A stretch of 11,068 bases of DNA. It comes from Chloroflexota bacterium. GTDB taxonomy: Bacteria > Chloroflexota > Limnocylindria > Limnocylindrales > CSP1-4. Each line of letters opens with the position of its first letter. Positions within the stretch are counted from its first letter, which is position 1. The stretch lies in NCBI GenBank assembly GCA_021815005.1, contig JAKAHL010000037.1, positions 1-11,068 on the forward strand, written 5' to 3'. A model generated the notes under the pieces. That model saw only the letters and a program-made list of their open reading frames with translations. It was not told the origin of the DNA and made no database searches. Below are positions 1 to 7,294 of the stretch, in pieces. The translations under genes were made by a program, and so were the position numbers.

Positions 1-2798
1 AGGCGGATGAGGAAGTCCGGCACGTAGTTGGCCGCGCGCCCCTCGAACGTGTACGGGATCTTGAGGTTGAGGCCCTGGTTCTTGGCGTAGGCCACCACCT
101 CGGGCATCGCCTCGAGCTTGGCCGCGAGCTCCGTCTCCCAGCCCGAGTCCTGCGCCACGCGGTTGACGTGGCTCTTGGCGGTGTCGAAGCACGTCCTCGT
201 CGTCTCGAAGTACACGTCGTCCGTGGAGCCCACCGGGTCGTAGGGCCGCAGGATGGGGACCAGGCGCTTCTCGCCGGGGGTGCCCATGACGATGGCCCGG
301 TGGACGCGCTCGGCGGCCGCGTGGCTCCACTCCGCGAGCAGCAGGAGCTGCGGGTAGGCGCCGTCGCCCACGTACGGGACCACGCACTCGGCGAGCCACC
401 GGCGGGTGATGGCCGCGAGCTGCGGGAACAGCCACGGGCGCTCGCCGCCGCCCTCGTCGCGGAAGTAGGTGTCGAGCGTGCGCTTGGCGACCGCGAAGAC
501 CACCGTGTTCAGGCGCTGCTGCTCCAGGGGCAGCTCCAGCAGGTTCATCTCGCCGACGATCGGGTCGAGCTGCGTGTGCGTGGGCACCTCGCGGGTGGAG
601 AGCTCCAGCACGCTCCGCTCGTCGAACGCGGCGCTGAGGCGCTCGGCCGGCATCTCGTACCGGTAGCCGGTGACGTGCGGGAACTCGATACGCAGGCGGC
701 TCCGCTCGGGGAGCGCGCGGACCGTCTGCAGCGGCTTGGGCGGGCGGACCGCGCCCGGGCGGGTGGCGGCCAGGAACGTGAACGGGACGCCCAGGACCTC
801 GGCGTACTCGGCCTCGAACATGCCGTCGGGCGTGGGGTCGTAGCTCGCCCGGCGCAGCGCCCGCCCGACCACCTGCTCGCACAGGAGCTGCGTGCCGAAG
901 GCGCGGACGCCCAGGACGTGCGTCACCGTGTTCGCGTCCCAGCCCTCGGTGAGCATCGAGACCGAGACCACGCACCGGATGTCCGCGCCCAGGCGCCCGG
1001 GCTTGCCGACGGTGTTGAGGACCTCGCGCAGGATGTCCTCGTCGGTGATCTCGTCGGCGCTGCGCCCGGGGAAGCGCTCGGCGTACTCGCGCCGGAACTC
1101 GTCGATCTCGCGCGCCGCGGCCCGCTTGAACGCCGGGTCCAGGGCGTCGCCGCGGTCGAGCTGCACCGAGTCGATGAGCATGCTCACGGGGCGCTGGCGC
1201 CAGCGGCCGCCGTCCACGTTGCTGAACAGCGGCAGCCTGCCCGGGACGGCAACCGTCGTCCCGTCGGGCAGCGTGCGGTCGTGGCCGGCGACCCAGTCGT
1301 GGACGAGCTTGCTGACGCTCGTGTTGGAGCAGACCACGATGAACACGGGCGGGCGGCCCATGCCCGCGCCGGCCCACTCGCGGTAGCTGCGCTCGTAGTC
1401 GGCGTAGAGGCTCGCGAGCGCGCCCTCCAGCTCCTTGGGGAGCACCGGGCCGCCGTCGCCGACGGTGGTGTCCCGCAGGCCCTTCCGGGGCAGCGCGTCG
1501 CGGACGTGGACCCACAGGTCGCGGTAGCGCGGCAGGTCGCCCACCATCGAGTCGTCCGAGACGGGGACCCGGGGCACCTTGACGATCCCGGACTCGATGG
1601 CGTCCATCAGCCCGAAGTCGGACACGACCCACGGGAACAGCGTGCCCTCCGGGTAGCCCGAGCCGTTGAGGAAGAACGGGGTGGCCGACACGTCGAACAC
1701 CGCCCGGACGCCCACCTTGTCGCGGATCGCGCGGAGGCCGTCGAACCAGACGCGGGCCTCCTCGGCGTTCTGGCGTGCCTCCGCGCGCTCGTCGGCGTCG
1801 AGGCCGCCTGCCGCCGCCTCCTCGGGCGGGGCCGGGGTGTAGCAGTGGTGCGCCTCGTCGTTGAGCACCACGATGTCCCTCGCGGTCCCGAACACGCGGC
1901 AGACGCGGCGGGCCATCTCGGCCGGCGTCTCGCGGAACCGGTCCGCGTCCCCGCCCGGGCCGGCGAGGACGCGCTTGGTGAGGGCCGCCGCCTGCTCCCG
2001 CTCCCGCCGGATGAGCGCGTGGTAGTTGGTGATCTCGACGGTGGCCGACCCGAGCCGGTCGAGCTGCTCCGGGGTCACGATGTCCATCGAGCGGTAGAAG
2101 GTCCCGGGGTCGTTGGGGAGCAGCACGCGGAGTCGGTCGCGGATCGTTATGCCCGGGGTCACGACCAGGAAGCGGTGGGAGAACCGCCGGTCGTACGGGT
2201 TGGCGAGCTTGTTGAGCGCCTGCCACGCGATCAGCATGGCCATCACCACGGTCTTGCCCGAGCCGGTGGCCATCTTGAACGCCATGCGCGGCAGCCCGGC
2301 GTTGAGGCGCGCGTTCTCGCCCCGGACGTGGTTGAGGCTCTTGGTGTCGCCGAGCCTCTCGGCCGCCTCGACGAGGTAGATCGCGGTCTCCGCCGCCTCG
2401 AGCTGGCAGAAGAACAGGCGGCGCTCCCGGTCCTCGGATCGCCAGTGGGCGAGCAGCTCACGGGTCACGGCCGTCGTGTGCGGGTAGCCCTGCAGGCGCC
2501 ACCGGCCCACGGCCTGGCGCACCTCGTTCACGATCTCGTTCGGCTGCTGCCGCGTCCCGCCGCCGAACTGGAGGGCGAGCTGGCCCGACGCCTTCCTGGG
2601 CTTGGCCACCGGGACGAAGAACTCGCTGGGCCGGCGCGACGGGACCAGCTCGCCGCTGACCTGGCCGTCTACGACCCTGAAGTGACGGGACGGCTCCGCG
2701 AAGGGCGAGTTGAGGACCGGGTTCTCCACGGCGGGCAGGGCAGGGCGCGCCTGGGCGGCCGCCGGGACGGCGCTGGTCCTCGACGCCGGTTCCCCCAC
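1..2798 (-). CDS. Type III-like restriction endonuclease R subunit (DEAH helicase-nuclease, BPTD_3080-like), 3' end cut by window edge
   Basis: This frame was read directly from the minus strand: 932 codons with no stop before the window edge. The family cuts foreign DNA, using an SF2 helicase motor joined to a nuclease. Visible parts in order: an N-terminal block FxEPSRHF...RRPSEFF (about residues 35-65), Walker A ATGSGKT (177-183), DEAH box NDEAHHCY (313-320), motif III SATPFF (371-376), motif V MLTEGWDAN (615-623), motif VI EQVVGRALRR (641-650), and late FETTRTCF plus YVPDFLIR (925-932). The last looks like the start of the PD-(D/E)xK nuclease core, so the E-x-K half lies beyond base 1. 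The GTG start is chosen because GAGGAGG sits 5 bases upstream and an in-frame stop lies at 2841-2843. It follows the S9 peptidase by 47 bases. No methyltransferase partner is visible in the window. Family assignment rests on remembered motif layout; the helicase call is very secure. Confidence 0.9.
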   Translation of the reverse strand, partial: MGEPASRTSAVPAAAQARPALPAVENPVLNSPFAEPSRHFRVVDGQVSGELVPSRRPSEFFVPVAKPRKASGQLALQFGGGTRQQPNEIVNEVRQAVGRWRLQGYPHTTAVTRELLAHWRSEDRERRLFFCQLEAAETAIYLVEAAERLGDTKSLNHVRGENARLNAGLPRMAFKMATGSGKTVVMAMLIAWQALNKLANPYDRRFSHRFLVVTPGITIRDRLRVLLPNDPGTFYRSMDIVTPEQLDRLGSATVEITNYHALIRREREQAAALTKRVLAGPGGDADRFRETPAEMARRVCRVFGTARDIVVLNDEAHHCYTPAPPEEAAAGGLDADERAEARQNAEEARVWFDGLRAIRDKVGVRAVFDVSATPFFLNGSGYPEGTLFPWVVSDFGLMDAIESGIVKVPRVPVSDDSMVGDLPRYRDLWVHVRDALPRKGLRDTTVGDGGPVLPKELEGALASLYADYERSYREWAGAGMGRPPVFIVVCSNTSVSKLVHDWVAGHDRTLPDGTTVAVPGRLPLFSNVDGGRWRQRPVSMLIDSVQLDRGDALDPAFKRAAAREIDEFRREYAERFPGRSADEITDEDILREVLNTVGKPGRLGADIRCVVSVSMLTEGWDANTVTHVLGVRAFGTQLLCEQVVGRALRRASYDPTPDGMFEAEYAEVLGVPFTFLAATRPGAVRPPKPLQTVRALPERSRLRIEFPHVTGYRYEMPAERLSAAFDERSVLELSTREVPTHTQLDPIVGEMNLLELPLEQQRLNTVVFAVAKRTLDTYFRDEGGGERPWLFPQLAAITRRWLAECVVPYVGDGAYPQLLLLAEWSHAAAERVHRAIVMGTPGEKRLVPILRPYDPVGSTDDVYFETTRTCFDTAKSHVNRVAQDSGWETELAAKLEAMPEVVAYAKNQGLNLKIPYTFEGRAANYVPDFLIR

Positions 2799-2803
2799 GC
2801 TGC

Positions 2804-2810
2804 CCTCCTC
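2804..2810 (-). promoter_or_regulatory. Ribosome binding site of the restriction gene
   Basis: GAGGAGG on the minus strand, 5 bases before the GTG at 2796-2798. It lies in the 47-base gap after the S9 peptidase stop. It is the only strong Shine-Dalgarno match between the in-frame stop at 2841-2843 and the first conserved residues, so it fixes the start codon. Confidence 0.75.
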
Positions 2811-2845
2811 GCGCGCCGCCGCGCCGCGGGCGGCTCGCCGCTACT

Positions 2846-4840
2846 CTACGCCGCCGGCGACGTCAGCCCGGGCACCGCGAGCACGGGGATCCCGTCCGCG
2901 GGCGTGAAGCCGAACACGCGCCCGAGGAACCCGAGCTCGGCCCGGTACTGCTCGCGCCGGGTCTCGGCGCGGCGGAACCCGTGGCCCTCGCCCGCGAAGC
3001 GCCGCGCGACGTACGGGTGGCCGCTGGCCCGGAACGCGGCCTCGATGGCGTCGAGCTGCGACGGCGGGACGACGCGGTCGTCGAGGCCCTGGAGCAGCAG
3101 CAGCGGGGCCGTCATCCGGGCGAGCGCGTGGATCGGCGAGCGCTCGCGCCAGACGGACCGGTCCTCGCCCCAGGGGGCCACCAGGCCCTCCACGTACCGC
3201 GACTCGAACTTGTGGGTGTCCTCGTGGATCAGCTCGAGGTCCGCGATGCCGTACAGGCTGATGCCCGCGGCGAAGACCTCGGGCCGGAACGCCAGGCAGG
3301 CCAGCGTGGTGTAGCCGCCGGCCGAGCCGCCCCGGATCGCCATGCGCCGCGGGTCCACGTCGCCCCGCTCCGCGAGGAACCGGGCGGCGGCGCAGGCGTC
3401 GTCCACGTCCGCCACGCCCCAGCCCCCGTTGAGCGCGTCGCGGTAGGCGCGGCCGTAGCCGTCCGAGCCGCGGTAGTCCACGTCCACCACGGCGATCCCG
3501 CGCGAGGTGAAGAAGGCGCGGTCCAGCGACAGCGCGGACGATGCCGAGCTGGTGGGGCCGCCGTGGACCAGGACCAGCAGCGGGGGGAGCTCTCCCTCGG
3601 GCGCCCGGTACGCGGCGTTGGCCGGCGCGAAGAACAGCCCGTGAGCGGTGGCGCCGGCGGCGGTGGAGAACGCGATCGGCTCGCCCACGGGCAGGACCGC
3701 CGGGTCCAGCGGCGACGGCAGCGCGCGGGCCAGCACGCCCGCGGGCTCGCCGGTCCGCGGGTCCAGCCGCAGGAGCGCCGGCCCGTCGTGCGGCCCGCCC
3801 GCCACGACCAGCGCCGTCTCGCCGCGGACCACCAGCCCGTCGAACTCGGTGAACGGGGTGGCGACCTCGTGGACGGTGCCGTCGGGGTCGATGCGCAGGA
3901 GCCGGTCCCGCCCGTCCGCGCGGGGCGCGGCGATGACCGCCCCGTTCGGCGCGAACGCGTACGACGACTCGCCGAACACCCAGGCCGGGTCGGCGAACTC
4001 CGCCGCCATGGGGGCGAGGGCGCGCTTCGGGCCGGACGGCGCGCCGTCCCCCGCACCGCCCGCGTCGAAGGCGTACAGGTTCCACCAGCCCGTCTCGTCG
4101 GACACGACGTGGAGCACGCCCGCCGGCGACCACTCCGGCTGCGCCACCGAGACGCCGTCGCCGCCCGCCATGGTCCGCGCCGCGCCCAGGGCGCCGTCCT
4201 CCCCCACCGGCGCCAGGCGCAGGCGCGAGGCGTCCCAGGGCATGGACGGCAGGTCCCACTCGAGCCACGCCAGCCAGCGCCCGTCGGGCGAGAGGCGCGG
4301 GGAGGCCACGAAGTCCGGCCCGCTCACGAGGACGCGCCCCGAGCCGTCCGAGCCGTCGAGCGCGACGGCGACGAGCTCGTTGCGCACCAGGCGGTGGTCG
4401 TCCGGCCGGTCGGCGTCGTGCGTCTCGCGGACCGCCACCAGCCGGGCCGCCCGAGGGTCCAGCCGCAGATCCGCGTAGCGCCACGGGCCCTCGGGCGTGA
4501 TCGGCCGGGGAGCGGCCTCGCCGTCGGGGTCGGCCAGGTACAGCCGCCCGTCCGCCTGGTTCGAGACGACGACCGCCCCGCCCCCGGCGGCGTAGGAGCC
4601 GCCGCCGTACTCGTGGACGCGGTTGCCCACGCGGAACGGCTCGGGCGTGAGCTCGCGGGTGACGCCGTCGGCCGAGTGGCGCAGCAGCGTGCGCCGCCCG
4701 GCCTGGGCGGGACGGCTCTCCAGCCAGTACACGTCCGCGGGCCCGGCGGCGGGCTCGCTGATCGAGATGGCGGCGCCGGCGACCAGCTCCACGCTGATCG
4801 GCGAGTGCCAGCTGCCGTGCGGCGCGATCGTGATGCCCAC
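2846..4840 (-). CDS. S9 family peptidase (prolyl oligopeptidase / acylaminoacyl-peptidase type)
   Basis: A 664-residue serine peptidase, the usual length for bacterial dipeptidyl-aminopeptidase/acylaminoacyl-peptidase members of S9. Residues 1 to about 390 form the beta-propeller part, with propeller-type stretches such as SPRLSPDGRWLAWLEWD (180-196) and QPEWSPAGVLHVVSDETGWW (234-253). The alpha/beta-hydrolase domain follows: oxyanion region HGGPT (426-430), VDYRGSDGYGRAYRD (454-468), nucleophile elbow GGSAGG with Ser506, Asp588 in QGLDDRVVP, and His620 in GEGHGF. The full triad is therefore present. There is no signal peptide, so a cytoplasmic enzyme that trims short or acylated peptides is likely; the substrate cannot be read from sequence. 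The start is GTG at 4838-4840, with a GGGAGG-like site about 10 bases upstream. It lies 79 bases after ahcY and 47 before the restriction gene. No link to methionine recycling is evident. Confidence 0.95.
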   Translation of the reverse strand: MGITIAPHGSWHSPISVELVAGAAISISEPAAGPADVYWLESRPAQAGRRTLLRHSADGVTRELTPEPFRVGNRVHEYGGGSYAAGGGAVVVSNQADGRLYLADPDGEAAPRPITPEGPWRYADLRLDPRAARLVAVRETHDADRPDDHRLVRNELVAVALDGSDGSGRVLVSGPDFVASPRLSPDGRWLAWLEWDLPSMPWDASRLRLAPVGEDGALGAARTMAGGDGVSVAQPEWSPAGVLHVVSDETGWWNLYAFDAGGAGDGAPSGPKRALAPMAAEFADPAWVFGESSYAFAPNGAVIAAPRADGRDRLLRIDPDGTVHEVATPFTEFDGLVVRGETALVVAGGPHDGPALLRLDPRTGEPAGVLARALPSPLDPAVLPVGEPIAFSTAAGATAHGLFFAPANAAYRAPEGELPPLLVLVHGGPTSSASSALSLDRAFFTSRGIAVVDVDYRGSDGYGRAYRDALNGGWGVADVDDACAAARFLAERGDVDPRRMAIRGGSAGGYTTLACLAFRPEVFAAGISLYGIADLELIHEDTHKFESRYVEGLVAPWGEDRSVWRERSPIHALARMTAPLLLLQGLDDRVVPPSQLDAIEAAFRASGHPYVARRFAGEGHGFRRAETRREQYRAELGFLGRVFGFTPADGIPVLAVPGLTSPAA

Positions 4841-4919
4841 CGTGGGGTGCCCTCCCGTGCGGCCGTGGGGCGTCGGGGCGCCGGAGCTCAGCGCGCCGTC
4901 GCCGGGACGCCAGCCGGGC

Positions 4920-6197
4920 CTAGGTCCCGTGCTGCCAGCTGGAGACGTACTCGACCTGCTCGGGCGTCATCGGGTCCAGGGTGATGCCCATGGCCGCCAG
5001 CTTGAGCCGCGCCACCTCCGCGTCGATCGCCTCCGGCACGACGTAGACCTGGGGCGTGAGCTCGGCGTGGTGCTTGGCCACGTACTCGGCGGACAGCGCC
5101 TGGTTGGCGAAGCTCATGTCCATGACCGCCGCCGGGTGGCCCTCGGCCGCGCCGAGGTTCACCAGCCGCCCCTCGGCGATGAGGTGGAGCCGCTTGCCGC
5201 CGATGTCGAACTGCTGGACGTTGTCGCGCACCTCGCGGACGTGGCCCTCGGCCATCTCGCGCAGCGCCGCCAGGTCCAGCTCCGCGTCGAAGTGGCCGGA
5301 GTTGGCCATGATGGCGCCGTCGCGCATGGCGGCGAAGTGCTCCCGGCGGAACACGTTGACGTTGCCGGTCGCGGTGACGAACAGGTCGCCCCAGGGCGCC
5401 GCCTGGGCGACGGTCATCACCTGGTAGCCGTCCATCAGCGCCTCGAGCGCCCGGACGGGGTCCACCTCGACGACCGCCACGTGGGCGCCGTGGCCGTCCA
5501 TGCGGCTCGCGATGCCGCGCCCCACCCAGCCGTAGCCCGCGATCACCACGTTCCGGCCGGCGATGAGGATGTTGGTGGCGCGCAGGATGCCGTCGATGGT
5601 GGACTGGCCGGTGCCGTAGCGGTTGTCGAACAGGTGCTTGGTGAGCGCCTCGTTGACCGCCACCACGGGGAAGGCCAGCGCCCCGTCCGCGGCCATCGCG
5701 CGCAGGCGGATGACGCCGGTCGTGGTCTCCTCGGTGCCGGCCATGACGCCGGGCAGCAGGTCGCGGCGCTCGCTGTGGAGGAGCGTGACCAGGTCGCATC
5801 CGTCGTCCTGCGTCAACTGCGGGCGCGTGTCGGCGACGGCGCGCAGGTGCGCGTAGTAGGTGTCGCGGTCCTCGCCCCGGCGCGCGTAGGTGGAGATGCC
5901 GTACTCGGCCACCAGCGCCGCGGCCGTCGGGTCCTGCGTGGACAGCGGGTTCGACGCCGCCAGGTGGACCTCCGCGCCGCCGGCCTTGAGCGTGCGCATC
6001 AGGTTGGCGGTCTCGGTGGTGACGTGGAGGCAGGCGCCGATCCGCAGGCCCTCGAGGGGGCGCTCGCGCGCGAAGCGCTCGCGGATCAGGCGCAGCACGG
6101 GCATCTCGCGCTCGGCCCACTCGATCCGGCGGACGCCCTCGGCGGCGAGGCCGAGGTCGGTCACGTCGTGGGGGACGAGGCTGGCGTTGTCGGTCAT
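4920..6197 (-). CDS. ahcY: Adenosylhomocysteinase (S-adenosyl-L-homocysteine hydrolase), short archaeal/Thermotoga-type
   Basis: It splits S-adenosylhomocysteine reversibly into adenosine and homocysteine with bound NAD, relieving product inhibition of SAM-dependent methyltransferases; cytosolic. Visible motifs: [11 protein letters not shown] (56-66), QDDGCDL (130-136), TEETTTGV (155-162), [16 protein letters not shown] (184-199) with catalytic Lys187 and Asp191, the NAD-binding GYGWVGRG (221-228), NSGHFD (299-304), [13 protein letters not shown] (354-366), and the C-terminal [13 protein letters not shown]...[11 protein letters not shown]. At 425 residues it lacks the insertion found in longer eukaryotic and many bacterial forms. 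The position of human Cys195 is Thr196, as expected of this short subtype. The ATG overlaps the TGA of the GNAT gene by one base (TGATG), and GAGGAG lies 5 bases upstream, so translation is probably coupled. It is grouped with apt and an MtnA-family gene, which fits SAM by-product recycling. Confidence 0.98.
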   Translation of the reverse strand: MTDNASLVPHDVTDLGLAAEGVRRIEWAEREMPVLRLIRERFARERPLEGLRIGACLHVTTETANLMRTLKAGGAEVHLAASNPLSTQDPTAAALVAEYGISTYARRGEDRDTYYAHLRAVADTRPQLTQDDGCDLVTLLHSERRDLLPGVMAGTEETTTGVIRLRAMAADGALAFPVVAVNEALTKHLFDNRYGTGQSTIDGILRATNILIAGRNVVIAGYGWVGRGIASRMDGHGAHVAVVEVDPVRALEALMDGYQVMTVAQAAPWGDLFVTATGNVNVFRREHFAAMRDGAIMANSGHFDAELDLAALREMAEGHVREVRDNVQQFDIGGKRLHLIAEGRLVNLGAAEGHPAAVMDMSFANQALSAEYVAKHHAELTPQVYVVPEAIDAEVARLKLAAMGITLDPMTPEQVEYVSSWQHGT

Positions 6198-7294
6198 CAG
6201 GACTCCTCGGGGCGGGTGCCGGGCCCGGGCGCAGGCTCGGCGGGATAGGGGTCGGGCTCGGGCTCGGGCTCGGGGCCGGGCTCGGCGGTCGGGTCGGGGT
6301 CGGGCTCGGCGGTCGGGTCGGGGTCGGGCTCGGCGCCCGGGTCGGCGGTCAGGTCGGGGTCGGCGGCGGGATCGGGCGGCTCGGCAGGCGTTCCGGCGAG
6401 CGGCTCGAGCGGATGCGCCTGATCGTAGGCGAGGACGGCGTCGGATGTCGGGCGAGACCCGAACAGGCGGCGGAACGGGCCCGGGAGGCTGGGCCAGACG
6501 GGGGCGGTGCGACGGATGAGCCGCTCCTCGAACCGGCAGTGCTCCTCGTACCCCAGCGAGCGGTAGGCCGCGATCGCCGGCGGGTTGTCCGCGCGCACGT
6601 TGAGCACCACGTCGTCGCAGTAGCGGAGGAGCTCCGCCGTCACCGCGGACGTGACGGCCTTGGCGTAGCCGCGGTTGCGGTACTCGGTGTGGGTCATCAC
6701 GTTGCCCACCACGCCCAGCCGCGCCTCGCGGGAGACGACGTGGGTGCCGGCGGCCGCCACCAGCCGCCCGCCCACGCGGACGCCGAAGTAGACGCCCTCG
6801 GCGACGGCGCCGGACGGCAGCCAGGCCGCGAAGCCGAGCTGGTACAGGCGGTTGAGATCGCCCACCTCGACGGGGAGCACGCGCTCGACGGGCGCCGGGC
6901 GGGGTCGGAAGGTCGCGCGGTCCACGCGCATCCGGACCATAGGCGGGCCCGGCTCCACGCGGTACGCCCGGGCGATGGCGGGAATGGCCGCCGTGGCCGC
7001 GGCGATGTACGCGGCCCGCGGGCGGAGGACGTCGCGCAGGATCGCCGCGATGCCGTCGTTGTGGCCCAGGACGAACATGGACTGCGGGGTGGGGCCGGCG
7101 TACTCCATGCCCACGGCCAGCAGGTGGTTGCCGGCCATGGCGACGGCCCAGCGGGCGCGGCCGAACTCGCGCTCGTCCAGGTCGCAGACCGCGTAGGCCG
7201 CGAAGATCCGGTCCCGCTCCAGGAAGCCGCGCAGGACCGCGCGGTCGGTGCTCTGGCGGGCGACGATCGGCCGGCTGGCCGTGACGGCGGTCAC
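6197..7294 (-). CDS. GNAT family N-acetyltransferase with acidic Pro-rich C-terminal tail
   Basis: A 365-residue protein whose second half carries the GNAT fold: [20 protein letters not shown] (195-214) holds the acetyl-CoA pyrophosphate-binding motif A (RNRGYA, 205-210), and [20 protein letters not shown] (231-250) is the typical C-terminal beta-alpha element of FR47-like members. Residues 1 to about 130 ([13 protein letters not shown] at 32-44) form a separate N-terminal domain, so the protein may be a two-domain GNAT. From about residue 300 a low-complexity tail rich in Pro, Glu and Asp follows, with an exact [12 protein letters not shown] duplication. The GTG start at 7292-7294 is chosen because it overlaps the preceding TGA as GTGA and a GGAG lies about 8 bases upstream. 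The same frame stays open to 7726, but that part is Arg/Ala-rich shadow of the MtnA-like gene. The acceptor substrate is unknown. The stop overlaps ahcY. Confidence 0.88.
   Translation of the reverse strand: MTAVTASRPIVARQSTDRAVLRGFLERDRIFAAYAVCDLDEREFGRARWAVAMAGNHLLAVGMEYAGPTPQSMFVLGHNDGIAAILRDVLRPRAAYIAAATAAIPAIARAYRVEPGPPMVRMRVDRATFRPRPAPVERVLPVEVGDLNRLYQLGFAAWLPSGAVAEGVYFGVRVGGRLVAAAGTHVVSREARLGVVGNVMTHTEYRNRGYAKAVTSAVTAELLRYCDDVVLNVRADNPPAIAAYRSLGYEEHCRFEERLIRRTAPVWPSLPGPFRRLFGSRPTSDAVLAYDQAHPLEPLAGTPAEPPDPAADPDLTADPGAEPDPDPTAEPDPDPTAEPGPEPEPEPDPYPAEPAPGPGTRPEES
6203..6208 (-). promoter_or_regulatory. Ribosome binding site of ahcY inside the GNAT gene
   Basis: GAGGAG on the minus strand, 5 bases before the ahcY ATG. 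It also encodes the last Glu-Glu pair of the GNAT protein. With the TGATG stop/start overlap, this indicates translational coupling of the two genes. Confidence 0.7.
6277..6324. repeat. Exact 24-bp tandem duplication in the GNAT tail
   Basis: Two identical 24-bp units stand head to tail (6277-6300 and 6301-6324), followed by a degenerate third partial copy to about 6360. The units encode the octapeptide TAEPDPDP in cyclic frame, so copy-number changes would keep the reading frame. The unit is itself built of CGGGCT/CGGGTC-like hexamers, which suggests growth by slippage. Confidence 0.9.

Noticed and set aside
168..3314. Very long plus-strand open frame, about 1048 codons, and shorter ones nested near it
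   Set aside because: It is antisense to the restriction gene and the peptidase, which carry clear motifs. Its product is Arg/Ala/Gly/Val/His-rich with no recognisable domain, as expected of the complement of high-GC coding DNA.
2841..4484. Second minus-strand frame of 547 codons over the S9 peptidase
   Set aside because: It is out of frame with the catalytic triad frame and Arg/Gly/Pro-rich, so it is a shadow of the peptidase.
4841..4919. Terminator in the gap between ahcY and the S9 peptidase
   Set aside because: Only weak GGCGTC/GACGCC arms are present, with a long mismatched loop and no T-run.
4888..6120. Minus-strand frame of 410 codons over ahcY
   Set aside because: It is out of frame with the complete AhcY motif series; the product is Arg/Pro-rich without a domain.
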